Shown in pieces: positions 35,186 through 43,891 of a DNA stretch of 64,000 nucleotides (its first letter is position 1; every line of letters begins with the position of its first letter). Made by a program: the position numbers and the translations under genes. The notes under the pieces were generated by a model. The model made no database searches and had not been told where the DNA came from. It worked only from the letters and a program-made list of their open reading frames with translations. Origin of the DNA: JAMZMI01 sp039970095 (GTDB taxonomy: Bacteria > Bacteroidota > Bacteroidia > Cytophagales > Cyclobacteriaceae); assembly GCA_039970095.1 (NCBI GenBank), contig JBDVMP010000038.1:7280-71279 (forward strand). The letters are read 5' to 3'.

Positions 35186-36547
35186 CTAACCCTTAAATTG
35201 GTAAGATTTTGGCTGAACAAAGGCTCGTATTCCCTGGTAAGAAAGGGTAGAACCAAGCCCGGAATTTTTTCGCCCCGACCATGGCACATTAGGAGTTACC
35301 CTATCGCAGCAATTCCAATAAACTGTCCCAACATTTAACTGATCAAGTATAGCCTTGGCTCGTGCCTCATCAGAAGAGAAAACCGCGGCTGTCAAACCGT
35401 AGGTCGTGTCATTCATGAGTTTCATGGCCTCATTATCTGAGTCTACTTTTTGGATCCCTATCACAGGCCCAAAAGATTCATCCATCATTATACTCATAGA
35501 GGAATTAACACAAGAAATAACAGTGGGCTGCAGAAAATACCCCCTACCTTCGACACGGCTTCCTCCAAGTTCGAGTTTCGCTCCTTTATCCAACGCATCT
35601 TTCACCTGACCGAGTATAACTTCAATTTGTGGCTCGCGGGTGATTGCCCCAATGAATGTATCTTCTTTCAATGGATCGCCCATGGGAAAGGACTTCACTT
35701 CATCAACAAATGCTTTCAGAAATTCATCGTAAATGTTGTCGTGCGCATAAATGCGCTCCACGGCGCAGCAGCTCTGACCATTATTATAAAACACACCCTC
35801 AGCGGCACTGATAGCAGCTTGCTTAATATCTGCAACATCATCGGCAATATAGAGTGGGTCTTTGCCTCCGAGCTCCAACTGTACCGGCACCAGCTTGTGA
35901 GCTACTTGCTTAGCTATGTGAACTCCTGTATTGTATGAACCGGTAAAGAAATAGCCGTCCAAATCTACTTCCAGCATATGCTGTCCCACATCGGCACTTC
36001 CAATCACTACCTCGAACACATCATCAGGCACACCAGCCTTGGTTAGCAACTCCTTAAACTTAAGCCCCGTCAAACAAGCATATTCTGATGGTTTGTAAAG
36101 CACGGCATTGCCTGCAACCAATGCATACAAAAAGACATTGTAGCCAACATTGTAAGGGAAATTCCATGCCGAAATATTGGCAATGACTCCAAGGGGCTCG
36201 TATTTGATTTTCTCTGTGGTAGCCCCTTCAGCTATCAGTTCTTCACTCAACCATTTTTCAGCATTCGCAACCAGATGGGTGATTCTATTCAACGACCCAA
36301 GAACCTCACCACGAGATTGCTTGACGGGCTTACCTACCTCTGATGTTAATATTGAGGACAGTTCTTCTACATTTTCTTTCACCAGCTTCCCGAAATTCTG
36401 AATGGTCTCGAGTCTATCGGCTACTGCAAGTTTTTGCCATTGCTTCTGCCCTTGTCTTAGCTTTGCGAGCTTCTCTAAAATACTTACAGTTGAATCTTCC
36501 TCCAGCGTGGCTATTACTTCTTCGGTTGCAGGATTTATGACATTCAT
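35186..36547 (-). CDS. Aldehyde dehydrogenase (predicted gamma-glutamyl aldehyde oxidation)
   Basis: This 453-residue NAD(P)-dependent ALDH has ISAWNFPYNVGYNVFLYALV, cofactor-loop FTGSYNTGVHIAKQ, the catalytic Glu in LELGGKDPLYI, the catalytic Cys in NNGQSCCAVERIY and DESFGPVIGI. It oxidises an aldehyde to an acid. It is the last gene of the permease, ligase, alcohol dehydrogenase, hydrolase, ALDH operon, 22 bp after the hydrolase. There it would oxidise the gamma-glutamyl aldehyde formed by the iron alcohol dehydrogenase (inference). A general aldehyde role is possible from sequence alone. Confidence 0.92.
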   Translation of the reverse strand: MNVINPATEEVIATLEEDSTVSILEKLAKLRQGQKQWQKLAVADRLETIQNFGKLVKENVEELSSILTSEVGKPVKQSRGEVLGSLNRITHLVANAEKWLSEELIAEGATTEKIKYEPLGVIANISAWNFPYNVGYNVFLYALVAGNAVLYKPSEYACLTGLKFKELLTKAGVPDDVFEVVIGSADVGQHMLEVDLDGYFFTGSYNTGVHIAKQVAHKLVPVQLELGGKDPLYIADDVADIKQAAISAAEGVFYNNGQSCCAVERIYAHDNIYDEFLKAFVDEVKSFPMGDPLKEDTFIGAITREPQIEVILGQVKDALDKGAKLELGGSRVEGRGYFLQPTVISCVNSSMSIMMDESFGPVIGIQKVDSDNEAMKLMNDTTYGLTAAVFSSDEARAKAILDQLNVGTVYWNCCDRVTPNVPWSGRKNSGLGSTLSYQGIRAFVQPKSYQFKG

Positions 36548-36569
36548 ATGTGCGACTTTTCTATCGATT

Positions 36570-37328
36570 TCATGATTCTGATTTTAAAAGTTTGACCTGA
36601 CCAAGAAAACAATCGTAGAGCTTTGAGGAATCAACAATTTCTTCTTTCAATCTCTCATAAAACTCAGGGTGCCACTGCACACCCATTATCCAACCCGCTG
36701 GTGCCTTGGTATAACCAATCGCCTCAATCACATTATCCTCCGGGCACTCGGCCAATATCTCCAGATTTGGTCCCAAACTTTTTATGGATTGATGATGCAC
36801 GCTATTGACCCGGCTGGAAGCACTCCCCTGGTAAATTTTCTCCAAAATTTTACCCGATGTAAACCGAATCTCATGACTCAGAGCATCGTACAAATCCGCA
36901 TTTCTGTGAGTGATTGCTCCCTCTCGTTGAGTAGAGGTGTCCTGATAAAGGCTTCCGCCAAAGTATACGTTCATAAGCTGCATACCCCTACAGATGCCAA
37001 GAATAGGTTTGCCCGTTTTCATCGCCATTGCCATCAACCTGAGCTCATATTCGTCTCTCTGAGGATCTCCCATCCATCTGCCAATTGGCTCCTCGCCATA
37101 ACTAGCCGGCGAAAGGTCTGTTCCGCCTTGAAAAACAAAACCATCCATATTATCAATAAACTCCTTTAAAAGTGCGTCTTCCAAATTGGGTATTAAAATG
37201 GGAACAACCCCTACTCTCGTGAGGTATTGAGCCATATCCTGCTCCATATAAGCGAGGGTCTTCGGGCCAAAAACAGGCCTTTCAGAGTCAGGGTACACAA
37301 AGCAAGCCGAGACGCCAATCTTTAGCAT
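36570..37328 (-). CDS. Gamma-glutamyl-GABA hydrolase family protein (PuuD-like class I amidotransferase)
   Basis: This 252-residue class I glutamine-amidotransferase-fold hydrolase has nucleophile Cys in PILGICRGMQLMNVYFGG, His in VNSVHHQSIKSLG and the His-Glu pair in GVQWHPEFYERL. The N-terminal FVFQGGTDLSPASYGE is typical of the PuuD/Peptidase_C26 group, which removes gamma-linked glutamate. In this operon it would release glutamate from a gamma-glutamyl product such as gamma-glutamylglycine (inference). Its start abuts the alcohol dehydrogenase stop with no gap. Confidence 0.9.
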   Translation of the reverse strand: MLKIGVSACFVYPDSERPVFGPKTLAYMEQDMAQYLTRVGVVPILIPNLEDALLKEFIDNMDGFVFQGGTDLSPASYGEEPIGRWMGDPQRDEYELRLMAMAMKTGKPILGICRGMQLMNVYFGGSLYQDTSTQREGAITHRNADLYDALSHEIRFTSGKILEKIYQGSASSRVNSVHHQSIKSLGPNLEILAECPEDNVIEAIGYTKAPAGWIMGVQWHPEFYERLKEEIVDSSKLYDCFLGQVKLLKSES

Positions 37329-38474
37329 TTATAAAGCTTTTTGATAAATAGTTTTGAAGTCGTGCTGCGAAACGGGCTTGGGGTTATTTGGGTGACAAAA
37401 GTCTGCTAATGCCAACTGTGATAGTTCCTCAACATGAAGTTCCTCGACACCAATTTCTGATAGTTTAATCGGCATTGCTAGCCTTTCGTTTAGTTCAAAC
37501 AAAAAATCTACCACCCTTTCACCATCATTGTCAACCACACCTAAAAACTCAGCCATACGATCAAATTTCCTTTCTTGACCTCCGTAGTTAAACTCCATGC
37601 CGTAGGGTAGATTGGTCGCGTTGGCCAATCCGTGATGGGTGTCAAGCAAAGATGAAAGCGGGTGTGCCAAGCTGTGCACGATTCCAAGCCCTTTTTGGAA
37701 GGCCACTCCGCCCATCATGGACCCCAAAAGCATGTCTGATCGAGACTGCAGATCCGGTTTATGTGTTGCCTTTTCTATTGCATTGGCCAGTAAGGCCATG
37801 CCTTCCAGCGCTATGCCCTCACACATGGGGTGATAGTTTTTGGCTAGATAGGCTTCCATATTATGCGTTAGAGCATCCATTCCGGTGGCAGCTGTTACAA
37901 ATGGAGGCAGATCCATGGTGAGTTCCGGGTCGGCGAAAACCTGACGAGCCAAAAGCTTAGGCGAAAACAGTATTCGCTTCTTTTTAGATTCATCTTCTGA
38001 GATTATGGCGCTCCGTCCCACCTCGCTTCCTGTCCCAGCGGTAGTGGGTACCGTAACGAAATAAGGAATTTCCTCTGTTACATATCTATCTCCGCCAATA
38101 AGATCATCATAGTCAAATAAATCTCTGGCGTGATTGATACGCAAAGCTATCGCGCGCGCCACATCGAGCGCCACTCCTCCGCCTATCCCGATGATGCAAT
38201 CACACTTAGACTCATGATAAAAGTCGCCACCCGATAGCACGTCTGACTCTACTGGATTTTTGTGTATTTCAGAATAAACATCTACGGCAAGGCCTTTATT
38301 TTTTAAATCACTGGTTATTTCTTTGAAAAAGTCTAGCTGAGCTACCAATGGGTCAGTAACCAAAAGCGGATGAGTTAAACCTGCGGCCAGAATATGACCA
38401 GGCAACTCGTCTATGACTCCTGCTCCAAACCTAATTGGTGTAGGAAAATTGAAGTTGAATCTCGCCCCATCCAA
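37329..38474 (-). CDS. Iron-containing alcohol dehydrogenase
   Basis: This 381-residue group III alcohol dehydrogenase has an NAD-binding GIGGGVALDVARAIAL, then VPTTAGTGSEVGR. The metal site residues are in MDALTHNMEAYLA, VHSLAHPLSSLL and DTHHGLANA (Asp and three His). The family interconverts alcohols and aldehydes. Its placement between a glutamine-synthetase-like ligase and a gamma-glutamyl hydrolase/ALDH pair points to an alcohol carried on a gamma-glutamylated amine. That distinguishes this operon from polyamine (Puu) pathways, which use an oxidase at this step. Confidence 0.93.
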   Translation of the reverse strand: MDGARFNFNFPTPIRFGAGVIDELPGHILAAGLTHPLLVTDPLVAQLDFFKEITSDLKNKGLAVDVYSEIHKNPVESDVLSGGDFYHESKCDCIIGIGGGVALDVARAIALRINHARDLFDYDDLIGGDRYVTEEIPYFVTVPTTAGTGSEVGRSAIISEDESKKKRILFSPKLLARQVFADPELTMDLPPFVTAATGMDALTHNMEAYLAKNYHPMCEGIALEGMALLANAIEKATHKPDLQSRSDMLLGSMMGGVAFQKGLGIVHSLAHPLSSLLDTHHGLANATNLPYGMEFNYGGQERKFDRMAEFLGVVDNDGERVVDFLFELNERLAMPIKLSEIGVEELHVEELSQLALADFCHPNNPKPVSQHDFKTIYQKAL

Positions 38475-38485
38475 AACTTTATCAG

Positions 38486-39835
38486 TTATATGATTTCAAA
38501 ATATCGTTTCATTTCCCAATTGGTAACGGCCTTATCAAACTGACGGCACTCCCACTCTCTTGTTTTCACAAAATGATTTACAAAGTCTTCTCCAAATAGC
38601 TCATAAGCAATTTCCGAGCCTTTCATCTGAGCTGTGGAAGCCCTGAGGTTGACCGGCAAAGTTCCGTTCTGCTCATCTCTATAACCATTGCCCACTGTCT
38701 TTTCAACATCCAAATCCAAGCCCTTTTCAATACCATAAAGCCCGGCTGCCAGACATGCGGACATGGCCAGATACGGGTTCACATCCGAACCTACTACTCT
38801 TGTCTCCAGCCGGGTAGATTTATCAGAATCCGGCAATGCTCGAAGCGCCGTGGTTCGGTTGTCTATTCCCCAGGTGATGGTCGTAGGAGCCCATGCACCT
38901 TCTACCAACCTTTTGTAACTATTGATCGTTGGTGCCAGCATCGGCAAGATGTAAGGCATACAAACCAACTGACCGGCCATATAGCTTCGCATGGTCGCAC
39001 TCATACCGTCCGGATCTTTTGCATCGTAAAATGCGTTTTTATCATCTTTCCAAAGACTTTGGTGGACGTGACCACTGCAGCCGGGCAGTTCCTGACTCGG
39101 CTTGGCCATAAAACTGGCCATAAGCCCATGCTTGTAAGCAATCTCCTTGACTCCAGTTTTGAACAATGTAGCTCTATCCGCGGCAAGCAAAATATCTGAA
39201 TATCTAATGGCAGCTTCATATACCCCAGGGCCTGTTTCGGTATGTAGCCCCTCAAGCGGAACACCAAACTGCTCGAGCAAATCAAAAAGATCATTGAAAA
39301 ATTCCGAATTCTCCGAGCTTCGCAACATGGAGTAACCAAACATGCCAGGCGACAGTGGCTTTGGGTTAACGAAGTTTTTATCAGCGAAAGATTCTGGAGT
39401 TTCTTCAAAATTGAACCATTCGAATTCCTGTGAAAAAAGAGGCTCAAAACCTGCTTCAATGGCCTGTTTCGCAATATTTTTCAAAAGCGCACGAGGACAA
39501 ATCAGACCCTTGGTTTTATTTTGACTGAAGTCTCCAAGAAAAAAAGGGATGTCTTCATCCCATGGCACTCGTCGGAATGTTGCCAAATCTATACGTGCTT
39601 CTGCATCCGGGTATCCCGTGTGCCAGCCCGTCACGTCAGCATTGTCGTATGACTGATCGGCTACATCCCAGCCAAATAGCACATCACAGAAGCCAAAACC
39701 AGATTCAGCTGCCGAGAGGAATTTCTCCTTTAGCATAATTTTTCCACGAAGTACGCCATCAATGTCAGTGACGGCTACTTTCACCTTGTTGTGTGCACTA
39801 TCTTTTATTTGCTGTATGATCCGTTCTGTTGACAT
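38486..39835 (-). CDS. Glutamine synthetase family ligase (predicted gamma-glutamyl-amine synthetase)
   Basis: This 449-residue protein has the GS fold: beta-grasp N-terminus (KVKVAVTDIDGVLRGKIML) and catalytic domain motifs EGLHTETGPGVYEAAI, GCSGHVHQSLW, NSYKRLVEGAWAPTTITWG and NRTTALRALP. The length and motifs resemble PuuA/GlnT-type gamma-glutamyl ligases rather than the housekeeping GlnA, whose usual ammonium-site and regulatory features I do not see clearly. The enzyme would use ATP to join glutamate to an amine. The neighbouring ethanolamine-type permease suggests ethanolamine or a similar amino alcohol as acceptor (inference). Confidence 0.9.
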   Translation of the reverse strand: MSTERIIQQIKDSAHNKVKVAVTDIDGVLRGKIMLKEKFLSAAESGFGFCDVLFGWDVADQSYDNADVTGWHTGYPDAEARIDLATFRRVPWDEDIPFFLGDFSQNKTKGLICPRALLKNIAKQAIEAGFEPLFSQEFEWFNFEETPESFADKNFVNPKPLSPGMFGYSMLRSSENSEFFNDLFDLLEQFGVPLEGLHTETGPGVYEAAIRYSDILLAADRATLFKTGVKEIAYKHGLMASFMAKPSQELPGCSGHVHQSLWKDDKNAFYDAKDPDGMSATMRSYMAGQLVCMPYILPMLAPTINSYKRLVEGAWAPTTITWGIDNRTTALRALPDSDKSTRLETRVVGSDVNPYLAMSACLAAGLYGIEKGLDLDVEKTVGNGYRDEQNGTLPVNLRASTAQMKGSEIAYELFGEDFVNHFVKTREWECRQFDKAVTNWEMKRYFEII

Positions 39836-39844
39836 AAGATCAAA

Positions 39845-41167
39845 TTAACCCTTTTTACCAGTAAATAGAAACCATAAGTATGAGCCCAACAATATGGCTG
39901 CATAAATTAACGCCAACTTAACATTGTACCAGGTCATAGCTAATAGAGCAACAACGGCGATACCCAATGCCAGTGACGGAAAAAGTGGGTATGCAGGCAC
40001 ACGAAAAGGCCGCTCCAGGTTCGGCTCATTTTTGCGCAATGCAAAAAATGAAATCATGGAAACGATATAAAGCGTAAGTGCTCCAAAACAAGCTATCGTG
40101 ATAATTTCGCCAGTTTTCCCCGTAAGGAGCGCCACAATACCAATAAACATATTGATGATCAAAGCATTGGCCGGAGTTTGAGTTTTGGGGTGCACTCTTC
40201 CAAAAGCTTTAGGTATATATCCTACTCTGCCAAACTCAAAAGTAGAACGGCCTGCGGCCAGGATAATTCCATGAAAGGAAGCAACCAACCCAAAAAGCCC
40301 GACTGTAATGAGCAGATGATAAAGTATGTGACTGTCGCCAACAATTTTGGCAAGGGCCAGTGGAAGTGGTGAATCGGAAGGTTCGGTACTGCCCGGAGGG
40401 TAAACTACAGACTCCCATCCATCTACTCCCACGGCAGACACAAATGTGAGTAAGCACAAAACCACGAGAGTCATTATGGCTGAGCCAAAACCAATGAGTA
40501 TACTCTTCTGCGGGTTTCTAGCCTCCTCGGCCACATTGGCCACTCCTTCGATAGCAAGAAAAAACCAAATCGCAAATGGGATGGCAGCAAAGGCTCCCTG
40601 AAACCCATTTGGCAGGGCGTTCATTTTGAGGTTGCTCATCTCCACGTTTGGCAGACATACTCCAGCGAAAATGAGTAGCTCTAATACAGCCAACACCGTG
40701 ATCACCAACTCGAACATGGCCGCCGCTCTTACGCCGACAATATTCAATGTGGTAAAAATCAAATAAGCGAAAATCGCTATGTAAAGTGTATCTATAGCTG
40801 GAAAAAAGATGTTGAAATAAGCACCGATGGCAGCAGCTATTGCCGGTGGAGCAAATATGAACTCCACATTTTGGGCCATGCCAGCGAGAAAGCCTAGTTT
40901 TTTCCCTAATGCCCTGTCTGCATAATCAAATGCACCTCCGGCTTTTGGTATGGCACAGGCCATCTCGGTGTAGCTAAAGGTGAAAGTAACGTACATGATA
41001 ATGATAAAAAATGTAGCAATGGCCAACCCCAGAGTCCCTCCCTCAGCCAGTCCCAGATTCCAACCGAAGTACATTCCCGAAATCACATACCCCACACCAA
41101 GCCCCCATAGCATGAGTGGCCCTAAAGTCTTTTTTAGCTGAGTAGTATTGTTTTCGTTTGTGGTCAT
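39845..41167 (-). CDS. Ethanolamine-permease-type amino acid transporter (APC superfamily)
   Basis: This 440-residue protein has about 12 membrane helices. The N-terminal LMLWGLGVGYVISGMYFGW, then ACAIPKAGGAFDYADRALG, FIFAPPAIAAAIGAYF and FLAIEGVANVAEEARNPQKS match the ethanolamine permease (Eat) branch of the APC superfamily. It is the first gene of the operon and lies 9 bp before the glutamine-synthetase-like gene. Uptake of ethanolamine or another amino alcohol is the simplest reading. Basic or branched amino-acid transport cannot be fully excluded. Confidence 0.85.
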   Translation of the reverse strand: MTTNENNTTQLKKTLGPLMLWGLGVGYVISGMYFGWNLGLAEGGTLGLAIATFFIIIMYVTFTFSYTEMACAIPKAGGAFDYADRALGKKLGFLAGMAQNVEFIFAPPAIAAAIGAYFNIFFPAIDTLYIAIFAYLIFTTLNIVGVRAAAMFELVITVLAVLELLIFAGVCLPNVEMSNLKMNALPNGFQGAFAAIPFAIWFFLAIEGVANVAEEARNPQKSILIGFGSAIMTLVVLCLLTFVSAVGVDGWESVVYPPGSTEPSDSPLPLALAKIVGDSHILYHLLITVGLFGLVASFHGIILAAGRSTFEFGRVGYIPKAFGRVHPKTQTPANALIINMFIGIVALLTGKTGEIITIACFGALTLYIVSMISFFALRKNEPNLERPFRVPAYPLFPSLALGIAVVALLAMTWYNVKLALIYAAILLGSYLWFLFTGKKG

Positions 41168-41272
41168 GATTCAATTTTATGCCAAGAAAGATAATCAGAA
41201 ATAAAGCTCAAATAGGATTAGGCAATGTCACTTTCATAATTATTATTAAATTCTCCTCGAATCACTCAAGCA

Positions 41273-42625
41273 ATGGTATATCACCTCACCAAGTCCATCA
41301 TACATTTAGCACTGAGGGGTTTTTTCAGGAAAATCCATGTGGTAGGGTTTGACAACATTCCCCCGAACAGTCCGGCTATTTTTATTTCCAATCACCCCAG
41401 CGCATTGATTGACCCACTTGTGGTTTCGGTCATTTTCAGAAAACGGATTCACTTTATTGCTGGAGCCGAGTTTTTTGGCAAAGGTTTCAAAAACTGGTTG
41501 CTCAAGCATGAGTTTAACATGATTCCGGTCTATCGACCAAAGGAAGATAAGAAAGTAGATAACACGGAAATGTTCTCCGAGTGCTACAAAACCCTGGAAA
41601 AGAACGGGTCTATTTTGATCTTTCCGGAAGGGAGCAGTGTCACCGAGCACAGACTGAGGAGCTTCAAAACGGGCACGATAAGAATCCTGACAGGATTTCA
41701 CAAAATCAACCCGGAAAAACATGTTCATGTCATCCCGATTGGACTCAATTATGAAGATGCACATCGCTTCAGGAGTGACATCACTGTGAAAATTGGGCCG
41801 CCGTTAGACCCTGAAAAGTTGCCTTTTGAAAACAAATCCCAGGAGGCCATAAAGGAGATGTCCGAAGTTTTGGAGGAGGGTTTGAGAAATGAAATTTTTC
41901 ATATTGATAATTACGAATTAAACCCGCTGATTTCGAATATAAGTGAGGTATTCAGCCACAACCTTCGACTGAACGCCCGCGATCCTGAGAGGGACTTTTC
42001 TGTCAAAAAGAAAATGATTGATGCTGTCATGCACTTTCAGGAAACGGCCCCCAAAGAGGTAAAACAGGTCAAAGAAAAGATTGACACCTATTTTGAAAAA
42101 ATAAAAGAACTCAAGATCAACCATCACCTGCTGGACTCTAAAAAGCGCAGACTCAACCCTCTCAAAGTAATAGAGTTGCTGCTATTTTTGCCTGTCTTCC
42201 TGATTGGTCTCTGCGGTAATTTGCTCCCGTTTCTGCTAACCAGAACTCTCTATAGGATAAAGTATCATCCCCGCTTGATTAAAAACTCAGAACATGCAAA
42301 ACCCATAAACCCAGCTTTTAGCGCTACGGTATCTTTTGCCATAGGCACACTCATTTTTCTTTTCTGGTTCCTCGGCATCTCAATTACGCTCGGAGTGATA
42401 TATCAGTGGTGGGTCGGTATGATCGCCTTTGTTTCGCTTTATCTTTTAGGGCAATTTTCAACCTGGTATCGCCGGTTGGGCGATCACCTGTTTGCTCGAT
42501 GGAGAATAAACCTGACTTTTCGAAGACGTAAACCTGAAGTACAAAAACTCATTGAGCTCAGAAAAGAGATCATCGCTGATCTGGAAAAACACCAAAAGAT
42601 ATATGAAAGTCAAGAAGCTAATTAA
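41273..42625 (+). CDS. PlsC-type 1-acyl-glycerol-3-phosphate acyltransferase-like protein
   Basis: This 450-residue protein has an acyltransferase domain with the HX4D motif in ISNHPSALIDPL, then IPVYRPKED, FPEGSSVTEHRLRSFKTGT and VIPIGLNYED. About 200 extra C-terminal residues contain hydrophobic helices (LLLFLPVFLIGLCGNLLPFL, then LIFLFWFLGISITLGVIY), making it a membrane protein. The domain normally makes phosphatidic acid or related lipids. It is divergent from the ethanolamine operon, which may be meaningful since ethanolamine derives from phospholipid, but this is speculation. Confidence 0.88.
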   Translation: MVYHLTKSIIHLALRGFFRKIHVVGFDNIPPNSPAIFISNHPSALIDPLVVSVIFRKRIHFIAGAEFFGKGFKNWLLKHEFNMIPVYRPKEDKKVDNTEMFSECYKTLEKNGSILIFPEGSSVTEHRLRSFKTGTIRILTGFHKINPEKHVHVIPIGLNYEDAHRFRSDITVKIGPPLDPEKLPFENKSQEAIKEMSEVLEEGLRNEIFHIDNYELNPLISNISEVFSHNLRLNARDPERDFSVKKKMIDAVMHFQETAPKEVKQVKEKIDTYFEKIKELKINHHLLDSKKRRLNPLKVIELLLFLPVFLIGLCGNLLPFLLTRTLYRIKYHPRLIKNSEHAKPINPAFSATVSFAIGTLIFLFWFLGISITLGVIYQWWVGMIAFVSLYLLGQFSTWYRRLGDHLFARWRINLTFRRRKPEVQKLIELRKEIIADLEKHQKIYESQEAN

Positions 42626-43007
42626 TAGATCGATGCTGCTATTGGCCGTTTCCTTTATAGGATTTTCATGTTGCCAAACCAGAGGGGGTGCTCAAAAAGA
42701 ACTAGACGAAGAACTCATGCACACGGTATTGATCTGGGCTGATAACGAAGCAGATCTGGGCGTGTTGATCGCCGAAAGCACAGAATTTCTTGAAGAAATT
42801 GACGAAGTAAAAACCTATTTCGTTGGCACACCTGCTATGACCCCACGTGACGTGGTGGACAATTCATATTCCGTTTTTCTGACCATGACGTTTGAAAACC
42901 AGGAAGACCTCAAAACTTACCTTGATCATCCCGCGCATGTAGCTTTTTTGAACAAACATAAGACCAACTGGGATCGGATATTGATATATGACAGCAAGCG
43001 CGATTAA
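42603..43007 (+). CDS. Dabb (stress-responsive alpha-beta barrel) domain lipoprotein
   Basis: This 134-residue protein starts at the ATG at 42603 inside the end of the acyltransferase gene. It has a lipoprotein signal (LLLAVSFIGFSC). The mature part carries HTVLIWADNEAD, SYSVFLTMTFENQEDLKTYL and HPAHVAFLNKHK, the Dabb (PF07876) domain pattern. Its function is unknown; related folds bind or cyclise small molecules. It overlaps the convergent transglutaminase gene by 4 bp at the 3' ends. Confidence 0.82.
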   Translation: MKVKKLINRSMLLLAVSFIGFSCCQTRGGAQKELDEELMHTVLIWADNEADLGVLIAESTEFLEEIDEVKTYFVGTPAMTPRDVVDNSYSVFLTMTFENQEDLKTYLDHPAHVAFLNKHKTNWDRILIYDSKRD

Positions 43008-43891
43008 GCATAATCAGCGTCCATATCTCTCACGTCCACGCTTACTTCCATCTTCTGCTTGCCTACGCTGTAAACAATGCCTTTGAGAGGTGTCACATCC
43101 TTGAAATCGCGACCTACTGCCACTCGAATGTGCTTATCGCCAACAAGCAGGTTATTGGTGGCATCAAATTCCACCCAGTCCATGCCCGGAATATAAAGCG
43201 CCACCCAGGCATGCGAAGCATCAGCCCCTACCAATTTGGGTTTGCCCGGTGGTGGAAGTGTCTCAATATACCCACTAACATATCTTGCTGCCAGGCCGAT
43301 AGACCTGAGGCAGGCCAACTGGAAATGAGCAAAATCCTGACACACCCCTTTTTTTGTTTTGAAAACAGTAGAAACAGGTGTGCTGATATCGGTAAATCCG
43401 GGAGTGAACTTAAAATCACGATTGATGCGCGAGTTTAGCTCCATTGCCGCCTCCATAATAGGACGTCCAGGCATAAAAGACTCCAGAGTATATTCCTCGA
43501 TACCGTCAACAAATCGAACATGGTTCGACTCCAGATAAAACTGCCTGATGTCGTTGAGTGCATCTGTACTTTGAAGCCACGAGACCACTTCTTCCCAAGG
43601 TTGTGTTTGTGACGGATCCACATTCATCCAGTCTGGCGACTGGATTTCAATCTCACTTTCTGAGGTCACTTTCAGATTTTTGTGCGCACGCTCAATAGAG
43701 AAATACAGGTACTTGTTTTCAAAAAAATCTTCTCTATCCACGATATAGCTCGGCTCTGGCTCTATCTTGTACGAATAGTTGCCAACCTTCTGAAATGGCA
43801 AATCCTTCGGTACCTGAAACATCATATTGTGGCACAGCGAAGCTGCAGAGGCATATATGTAATCTGTGATATGTACGACCCTATACCTCAT
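43004..43891 (-). CDS. Transglutaminase-like protease/amidase (with bacterial transglutaminase N-domain)
   Basis: This 295-residue protein has an N-terminal beta domain (MRYRVVHITDYIYASAAS) typical of Bact_transglu_N. The papain-like transglutaminase core has Cys in KKGVCQDFAHFQLAC, His in DASHAWVALYIPG and Asp in WVEFDATNN. No signal is visible, so it should be cytoplasmic. It is the last gene of an operon with an ATP-grasp/alpha-E protein and a DUF2126 protein, and its start overlaps the upstream stop (ATGA). The family is proposed to cut or remodel peptide-like products of these ligases. Confidence 0.92.
   Translation of the reverse strand: MRYRVVHITDYIYASAASLCHNMMFQVPKDLPFQKVGNYSYKIEPEPSYIVDREDFFENKYLYFSIERAHKNLKVTSESEIEIQSPDWMNVDPSQTQPWEEVVSWLQSTDALNDIRQFYLESNHVRFVDGIEEYTLESFMPGRPIMEAAMELNSRINRDFKFTPGFTDISTPVSTVFKTKKGVCQDFAHFQLACLRSIGLAARYVSGYIETLPPPGKPKLVGADASHAWVALYIPGMDWVEFDATNNLLVGDKHIRVAVGRDFKDVTPLKGIVYSVGKQKMEVSVDVRDMDADYA

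Noticed and set aside
38486..39835. Housekeeping glutamine synthetase (glnA)
   Set aside because: Operon context (permease, alcohol and aldehyde dehydrogenase, gamma-glutamyl hydrolase) and PuuA-like motifs favour a gamma-glutamyl-amine ligase.
35186..41167. Polyamine (Puu) degradation operon
   Set aside because: There is no PuuB-type FAD oxidase or aminotransferase; an iron alcohol dehydrogenase takes that place and the permease resembles ethanolamine carriers. Not fully excluded.
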